Below are positions 14,201 to 18,103 of a DNA stretch of 18,103 nucleotides, piece after piece. Position numbers and translations under genes: made by a program. This DNA comes from Candidatus Halarchaeoplasma halalkaliphilum (GTDB taxonomy: Archaea; Thermoplasmatota; Thermoplasmata; Halarchaeoplasmatales; Halarchaeoplasmataceae): the NCBI GenBank assembly GCA_007133925.1, contig SLLU01000073.1, positions 1 to 18,103 of the forward strand, written 5' to 3'. Within the stretch, counting starts at the first letter, position 1; every line of letters begins with the position of its first letter. The notes under the pieces were generated by a model that was not told the origin of the DNA, searched no databases, and was given only the letters and a program-made list of their open reading frames with translations.

Positions 14201-15801
14201 ACGAAGTTGAATACGATGCCAACCAGGACCTTACTCTGGATCCGGAAGAACTTCACGTTGGGCTTTTTTCATGGACATCCGAAACCCCAGGAACCTTTAC
14301 CCTTGGGGTATCCAGTGATAACTCGACACGCTCCGTGACGGTCACCGTCAGTGAACCGGAAGTAGATCATATACGGATATCACCTTCGGAGGCAACCATA
14401 TCCATGGGAGATTCACAGACGTACACCGCCACAGCGTACGATGAACACGGAGATGTTCTGGGAACCGTGACCGGTATGACCACATGGTCAATAGAACAAG
14501 GGGCCGGTGGGATATGGGATGAAAATGTTTACACTTCGGAATTTGAAGGTACATGGACGGTCACAGGTACTTACGAGGGTTTCGTAGATACGGCGATGCT
14601 TACCGTTGTGGATGACACCGTCCCGGTGGATCACATAGTACTGTCTCCATCCGAGTCCACTATTTCAGCCGGGGAGGTACAGGAATATACTGTGACTGCA
14701 TACGATGAAGTGGGGAACCTGATAGGTGACGTATCCATTTCCAGCGAATTCGACATCAGCCTGAACGCTGGAGGCAGCTGGGAAGATAACAAATACACAG
14801 GTGGATTCGCAGGTACATGGACGGTGACCGCAACTTACGGTGGTGCAACTGATTCAGCTAATCTAACGGTGGTTCCGGGAAGTGTTGCCGTTGTGGAGTT
14901 ATCCCCCTCCAGACCCATAGAGGTCATAAGGGGTACGGACCGGGTTTTCAGTGCATCGGCATACGACGGATACGGAAACCTGATCACCAACGACGTTAAC
15001 GATTTTTCATGGATCAATGCAATCAGGGGTGTCTTCAACAAAGATACCCTGGGAGAATACCGGGTAACAGCAACCTATGGTGTGATCACGTCCCCCGCTA
15101 CCATGGTTACCGTGATCACGGCGGGCCCAGCTCAATTCGAATTCTTTAACCTCAGGTCTACCCCAAGAGTGGCATACAGGGGTCATATGCAGGAGTTCGT
15201 TTTTGAGTTGGACGTGGAAAATGTGGGATACGAACCCGGCGAGCATACCATACGTTTCTATATTGATGGTACGCCCATGGGGTCTATCACTGTATATGTG
15301 GATTCAGGTGAAACCGTAACTGCCAGCATATCCCATTACGAGGATGGAATCGGTATATACAATGTAACTGTAGAAGGCATGGTCCTTCAAGTGGAGGTTG
15401 TTGAAAGTCGGTCTGAAAGCATAAGGATTGTAAGGGTTATGGGATTCATTATATTGTTGATAATAGCAGCTGCTGCGTTATATTATCTAAAATTCATAAA
15501 GAATAGGGGACCTGCATACACCGGTCCCGAGATAATGGATGACGAGTTCTTTGAGGAGGAAGAACCGGGGGTCACATTTGAATGTCCGGTCTGCCGTGCT
15601 TCCGTGAAAGAGGAGGATACGAGGTGTCCATCTTGTGATACTGCCTTCGAAGAGGAGGAGGTAGAAACTGTGATCGAGGAAGATATCAGTGAATATGCCG
15701 ATGAATCTGAAGAGTGGCCTGAGGAGGAGGTTACTACCGAAGAAACTGTGGAGGACGAGATTTTCGACGATGAAGGTCTTGACGAGGAACTGGGATTATG
15801 A
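11293..15801 (+). CDS. Giant membrane-anchored surface protein: GLUG repeats, Ig-like repeats, cytoplasmic zinc ribbon
   Basis: A 1502-residue secreted, membrane-anchored protein. A signal peptide (1-27: basic start, hydrophobic core, T-G-A-A-N) is followed by a GLUG-type beta-helix region (about 99-285) with G-G-x-V-G-x-x-x-G and N-S-Y-x-x-G-x-V repeats. Next come an InlB-like repeat (330-405; S-P-G-x-G-Y-x-F-x-x-W) and a beta-rich, probably jelly-roll region (406-665). Five Ig-like repeats of about 80-87 residues begin near 763, 845, 1025, 1113 and 1199, sharing the pattern S-P-x...F-S/T-A-x-A-Y-D-x-x-G-N...V-T-A-x-Y-G-G. Two CARDB-like domains sit at 930-1024 and 1280-1378. One membrane helix (about 1380-1402) precedes an acidic linker, a four-cysteine zinc ribbon (C1431-P-V-C1434, C1445-P-S-C1448) and a very acidic tail. 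The ATG at 11293 is chosen over a TTG two codons upstream. Adhesion or cell-surface binding is likely; the ligand is unknown. Confidence 0.88.
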   Translation: MRKLTVKFLAIVTVISMVIVFTGAANDMQIENQENIDILQIGISDWFDLDDVRNDLSGSYVLMNDLDEDTPGYDELAGPGANAGAGWDPLGSHTPRNPFTGTFDGQGYSIKGLYINRPDQQVVGLFGKTDDGAVIRNLGLKDVDITGADGAGALVGVTRDDSWIEGCYVEGGSVEGVSNTDFSVGGMVAQNAGVIRNSYTSVTVVGENLLHIGGIVGLHLGFLRNSYATGEVIGGGNVGGLVGTNAAITDYPSRGHVTNSYSDSDTTGVSVPIGNNGGISENVEAHPTSTMQTFGTYAPLWDIAPMDDWDMETWFIDDGVDYPRLYYQIPSLQLTIDVEGTGTTDPTPGTHSYTWGEEVTITASPGSGYIFNNWLGDYTNHEDKYDHEITIAMDGHKELTSQFIEEGRRSRVVESQLGWEHETESHNRTSIIDGALHLGEIKTDSRIERETYPGAGTTWQTYWETTVDVGGADTLSFHCDYNLQVFAGSTPRYAEVRLTIDEDEVWIDSLTPQNSYSEAIHEGVVDVTGQTVITLRFQARSTRHTWVTDPVATIYRAGYSVYVPEDEGTWLSKSWYPDFMDDSEIDYFETKTEIGSGQDISARIGVDSTDDGTVDSWSDWNALVNGVNVLHNDELDLPPGYGYQVEYQLQGGPKVLGYRMEVMEDFVGVNSFDVTVDDITVGDQPLVQISNGIDDLGDPLVGNYRATITIDDETDTVDLSFSAGSASHEWHLAMMEIGTYTATVTISRVTNSDTFQVTEGDVDRVDISPDTPQSITAGGTVEFSAYAYDSLGNLITDVATDFTWTNAGTDGTFDQTSVGVYEVTASYGGVTSPVVEVTVNHGNTHTVAIDPSGTVTVMANEDLQFSAEALDAYGNIITDTVADFTWSGASESGLFNQETPGEYEVSADYEGVTSPVTIVTVEELPEGAYFRVEITGYDSQVMVGNVVTVEYTIRNVGDLTGTQDIIFTVDEVEYDANQDLTLDPEELHVGLFSWTSETPGTFTLGVSSDNSTRSVTVTVSEPEVDHIRISPSEATISMGDSQTYTATAYDEHGDVLGTVTGMTTWSIEQGAGGIWDENVYTSEFEGTWTVTGTYEGFVDTAMLTVVDDTVPVDHIVLSPSESTISAGEVQEYTVTAYDEVGNLIGDVSISSEFDISLNAGGSWEDNKYTGGFAGTWTVTATYGGATDSANLTVVPGSVAVVELSPSRPIEVIRGTDRVFSASAYDGYGNLITNDVNDFSWINAIRGVFNKDTLGEYRVTATYGVITSPATMVTVITAGPAQFEFFNLRSTPRVAYRGHMQEFVFELDVENVGYEPGEHTIRFYIDGTPMGSITVYVDSGETVTASISHYEDGIGIYNVTVEGMVLQVEVVESRSESIRIVRVMGFIILLIIAAAALYYLKFIKNRGPAYTGPEIMDDEFFEEEEPGVTFECPVCRASVKEEDTRCPSCDTAFEEEEVETVIEEDISEYADESEEWPEEEVTTEETVEDEIFDDEGLDEELGL

Positions 15802-15813
15802 ATGTTTAAGAAA

Positions 15814-15886
15814 TAGCCCCGCCCGGATTCGAACCGGGGTCTCGGGCTCCAAAGGCCTGAATGATTGACCGCTACACCACGGGGCT
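15814..15886 (-). tRNA. tRNA-Gln (anticodon UUG)
   Basis: A 73-nt cloverleaf on the minus strand: acceptor stem AGCCCCG/CGGGGCT, T stem CCCGG/CCGGG with loop TTCGAAT, anticodon loop CTTTGGA and discriminator A. The anticodon TTG (UUG, 15850-15852) reads CAA. No CCA is encoded and there is no intron. The anticodon stem has one A28-C42 mismatch (CAGGC against GCCCG), so it is slightly weakened. It lies convergent to the giant surface protein gene, 12 bp past that stop codon. The best TATA box is about 90 bp upstream, correctly spaced for an upstream copy of the tRNA 5' end and not for the tRNA itself. Confidence 0.93.
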
Positions 15887-15900
15887 TGAGCGAATGCGAG

Positions 15901-15945
15901 AGCACCGTGGCAAGTTGGAAATTTTTTCCGAAGGGCCACGGGGCT
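15901..15945 (-). repeat. Upstream copy of the tRNA-Gln 5' end within an inverted repeat
   Basis: The minus strand 15945-15936 (AGCCCCGTGG) repeats the first 10 nt of tRNA-Gln exactly, 59 bp upstream. It is also one arm of an inverted repeat: 15901-15911 pairs with 15935-15945 at 10 of 11 positions (7 contiguous, CCGTGGC/GCCACGG). The same 15901-15911 arm can instead pair with the real tRNA 5' end (about 10 of 11 with one wobble, 14-nt loop). A precursor leader would have two mutually exclusive hairpins. Confidence 0.75.
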
Positions 15946-15972
15946 ATGTTGATAGACTCGGACAGATACCAC

Positions 15973-15984
15973 GGATATAAATCT
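15973..15984 (-). promoter_or_regulatory. TATA box upstream of tRNA-Gln
   Basis: The minus strand reads AGATTTATATCC, the same type as the hisS promoter, and is centred near 15978. It predicts initiation around 15951, 6 nt before the 5'-end copy (15945) and 65 nt before the mature tRNA. It sits right at the 3' end of the DUF2070 gene. Confidence 0.6.
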
Positions 15985-15986
15985 TT

Positions 15987-17753
15987 TCAAAGTAAGGATA
16001 GGACTACGCTGGTGGCCAGAAATTGTATGGCAAAGGTCATTCCACCGGCCAGGGGAGACACTTGATACACGGTCTCTATGACCGCTGTGAGTCTGTTGCT
16101 CCCGATGGGGCCCATAAGTGGAAAATTGTGCAGTACTCCTTTGTTCACACCGGTGTGAACTGGCTCCAGATCATCGACCGCCTCCTGTGTAACCTCTCTA
16201 ACATCCTCGATTATGGATGTATGGTCCATGGAGAAACCAACAGGGTTGTACCCCTTGACAAGGGTGTTGACCTCGTGACTGTCCGTGGTATGGACTTCTG
16301 ATATATCAACCAGGTCCGATATCTCGTCCTGTATCTTTTCCCTCAAACCACTCTCCATGTTGTTCCCGTCTATAAGGACCAGGGCATTTTTTCTTCCGTT
16401 CACTCTGAAAACCGCCACCTTTATACCGTCTCCACCAATGCCCTCTGATTTAATGTAATCTCCTTTTGAGGCCACCCCCATCTCTATCAGACCCATTTCC
16501 CTCTCCATGACCGCGTTCATCATCTCATCGGAACCGTCGATTATCCTACCGTACCTCCGGGAGGGGTAGTAAACCTCCATGGCACCTCTTCGGATGCAGT
16601 TGTGGGCATCCACGAACCCCATCAGATTAATGCCCTTGTCCCGGGCCTTCAGGGATACTATCTCACCTATAGGTGCATCTATATCCTCCGTTGGATGAGG
16701 AGAAAAGGATACTGTCATGAAGAGCCCTTCACCTAGGACCTGAGCGCCGACGAATATACCCTCGTGTATGTTGTAAAAGGATGTACCCACATTGGTGTAA
16801 TGCATGCCCTCCATAGATCCTTTGATCTCATCCACCAGGAGATAACAATCCTCCTTGCTGATAGGATTCTGGACATGGGTGGAACATCCGTGGAAGGTGA
16901 ATACCTTTCCATGCTTGCCTTCCAGCTCATTGGCCAGGAGTTCCGGCAGCATGGACCCTCCGATCCCCTTTATGGGACCCGGATGGAGTTCCGGTATGAT
17001 AAAAAGTGCCTTTTCCCGTTTTTTTGTTTTGAAGGAAAATATGGTGTAATTCACATCTGATTTGATGGATGTCTTCTTGAACAAATCCTCCAGGTCCTCC
17101 TTGCCTTCCTCCTTACCAACATAAAGACGGTATGCGGTCCTTATGAGCTCCATCCCTGAAACACCAAAATCATTCACAAAGGGACGGTTGATCAATTCCA
17201 GGAATGCCAGGGCTGAGGAGATGCCAACACCAACGAGTAAGGAAAACAGCACCACCTCTATATCACTCAATGGAAAGAATATGTGTATGAATGGTAGGGC
17301 TATGGCCGATTGAAAAATCGCATGGGCCAGTGGTTTAAAGGGGTGGGTGATGAACACCGTTCTGAACACGATGTATCTCAATGAGACTGGGATGGCATAA
17401 CCCACTAAAAGTATGACGGGAACATTTAGCCTTAGGATATCGTATAACAAGATGAAAAATGAAGTGATTATCATGGAGATGAGGGCCAGCAGAAAGCTCT
17501 GTTGAAACCGCATTTCATCTTCAAAAAAACCCAATAAGGGTACAACGAAAGTCGAAAGAACCGTTGGCATCACCAGTATCAGGAACACCTCCCACATCCT
17601 ATCAGTCTTTCCAGGGTACATAACGAACCATGTGATAGCGTAAACTATTAGCATCACCAGTATCATAATGCTGTACCTGGGGCATTTGAAGAAGGACAGT
17701 CTGTATGTCCTTTCGGTCACGAGGACCTCATCGTCCTCGATCCCGCTGGTCAT
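15987..17753 (-). CDS. DUF2070 archaeal membrane protein
   Basis: A 588-residue DUF2070 family protein, known only from archaea and of unknown function. The N-terminal part has about six to seven membrane segments (roughly 27-46, 54-75, 86-104, 110-128, 145-160, 165-185). A soluble domain of about 340 residues follows (about 230-565), and a short hydrophobic stretch closes the protein (572-588). The soluble part has histidine-rich conserved-looking motifs: P254-E-L-H-P-G-P-I, F287-H-G-C-S-T-H293, F380-V-D-A-H-N385 and H488-T-T-D-S-H493-E-V-N. Their spacing suggests a metal-dependent hydrolase site (inference). The start codon overlaps the stop of the GGGP synthase gene as ATGA, so the two are translationally coupled. 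This points to a membrane-lipid or cell-envelope role, without proving it. Confidence 0.9.
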   Translation of the reverse strand: MTSGIEDDEVLVTERTYRLSFFKCPRYSIMILVMLIVYAITWFVMYPGKTDRMWEVFLILVMPTVLSTFVVPLLGFFEDEMRFQQSFLLALISMIITSFFILLYDILRLNVPVILLVGYAIPVSLRYIVFRTVFITHPFKPLAHAIFQSAIALPFIHIFFPLSDIEVVLFSLLVGVGISSALAFLELINRPFVNDFGVSGMELIRTAYRLYVGKEEGKEDLEDLFKKTSIKSDVNYTIFSFKTKKREKALFIIPELHPGPIKGIGGSMLPELLANELEGKHGKVFTFHGCSTHVQNPISKEDCYLLVDEIKGSMEGMHYTNVGTSFYNIHEGIFVGAQVLGEGLFMTVSFSPHPTEDIDAPIGEIVSLKARDKGINLMGFVDAHNCIRRGAMEVYYPSRRYGRIIDGSDEMMNAVMEREMGLIEMGVASKGDYIKSEGIGGDGIKVAVFRVNGRKNALVLIDGNNMESGLREKIQDEISDLVDISEVHTTDSHEVNTLVKGYNPVGFSMDHTSIIEDVREVTQEAVDDLEPVHTGVNKGVLHNFPLMGPIGSNRLTAVIETVYQVSPLAGGMTFAIQFLATSVVLSLL

Positions 17754-18103
17754 GCCTCTTTTATTGTCGATATCAAACCCTCTAGAACGCGTTTTATGTC
17801 ACTGGTCTCCTCCATTATGGTCCCGGTTACGATTATGTCCGCCCCTGCCCGGGCAACTTCCCTTGCCTGTTCGTTGGTACGAATACCGCCGCCAACGAAT
17901 AGGGGGATATCCAGTGCATCCTTTACTTCACTTATCATCTCATAGGGTACTGGGGATGGTGCCCCGGAACCGGCTTCCAGGTAGTAGAAATGCATACCCA
18001 GGTACTGTGCGGCGAGGCCGTAGGATATGGCCAGCCCAGGTCTATCCCTGGGTATGAGATCACAGTTACCCACCCTGCCAACGGTCATACCCGGTTCAAC
18101 CAC
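17750..18103 (-). CDS. Geranylgeranylglyceryl phosphate synthase (partial, C-terminal part)
   Basis: The last 118 codons of a GGGP synthase, cut by the window edge; the 5' part lies beyond 18103. The enzyme joins geranylgeranyl diphosphate to sn-glycerol-1-phosphate, the first committed step of archaeal ether-lipid synthesis. Recognisable TIM-barrel segments are P-G-M-T-V-G-R-V-G (residues 4-12 of the visible part), the A-x-x-Y-G-L-A-A-Q-Y-L-G helix, F-Y-Y-L-E-A-G-S-G-A-P-S-P-V-P (glycerol-phosphate and prenyl diphosphate site), L-F-V-G-G-G-I-R and A-D-I-I-V-T-G-T (phosphate binding). The first visible codon is GTG and is internal, not a start. The 3' end overlaps the DUF2070 start by 3 bp. 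Confidence 0.94.
   Translation of the reverse strand: MVEPGMTVGRVGNCDLIPRDRPGLAISYGLAAQYLGMHFYYLEAGSGAPSPVPYEMISEVKDALDIPLFVGGGIRTNEQAREVARAGADIIVTGTIMEETSDIKRVLEGLISTIKEA

Noticed and set aside
15483..15905. 140-codon minus-strand frame over the end of the surface protein and the tRNA
   Set aside because: It is a serine-rich shadow of the glutamate-rich acidic tail (GAA/GAG read backwards) and runs through the tRNA-Gln gene.

Overview
The window is archaeal. Diagnostic genes are geranylgeranylglyceryl phosphate synthase (ether-lipid synthesis), ribosomal protein S8e, SRP19, a fused two-repeat tRNA-splicing endonuclease, DUF2070 and CCA-less tRNA genes. Promoters carry archaeal TATA boxes (TTTATATCC-like) and several mRNAs look leaderless. 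The gene set suits a euryarchaeon in the broad sense, plausibly Thermoplasmatota; this is an inference from gene content and no lineage is proven. Protein-coding genes are of moderate GC, while the 10.4-11.3 kb gap is clearly AT-rich.

Layout. 1-330: tRNA-Thr(UGU) on the minus strand, with diverged copies of its own 5' end upstream. 330-848 (-): a rubrerythrin with an N-terminal rubredoxin domain. 1100-2399 (+): a two-gene unit, a tandem ribbon-helix-helix (RHH) regulator and an FtsZ-like protein that ends after the GTPase core. 2499-2843 (-): QueF family. 2960-5045 (+): carbamate kinase overlapping a class I aminotransferase. 5028-5552 (-): flavin reductase-like protein. 5632-8156 (+): a tight operon hisS - DUF2085 membrane protein - rps8e - srp19. 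8153-9217 (-): tRNA-splicing endonuclease EndA. 9319-10379 (+): a gamma-glutamylcyclotransferase-like protein and a metallophosphoesterase. 10380-11292: a 0.9 kb gap with a cluster of short dyad motifs, two strong TATA boxes, a structured segment and a possible 33-codon ORF. 11293-15801 (+): a 1502-residue surface protein with GLUG and Ig-like repeats, one C-terminal membrane anchor, and a cytoplasmic zinc ribbon with an acidic tail. 15814-15886 (-): tRNA-Gln(UUG), again with an upstream copy of its 5' end. 15987-18103 (-): DUF2070 membrane protein preceded by the 3' part of the GGGP synthase gene, cut by the window edge.

Most of the window is housekeeping: translation (hisS, S8e, two tRNAs, EndA, QueF), protein targeting (SRP19), lipid synthesis (GGGPS) and oxidative stress or redox (rubrerythrin, flavin reductase). 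The points most worth a second look are (1) the RHH / truncated-FtsZ pair with a perfect dyad between the two genes; (2) the alternating sense and antisense copies of tRNA 5' ends upstream of both tRNA genes, which would give pre-tRNA leaders with mutually exclusive hairpins; (3) the operator-like array and candidate small RNA or peptide upstream of the giant surface protein; and (4) the surface protein itself, which joins an external adhesin-like ectodomain to an internal zinc ribbon.
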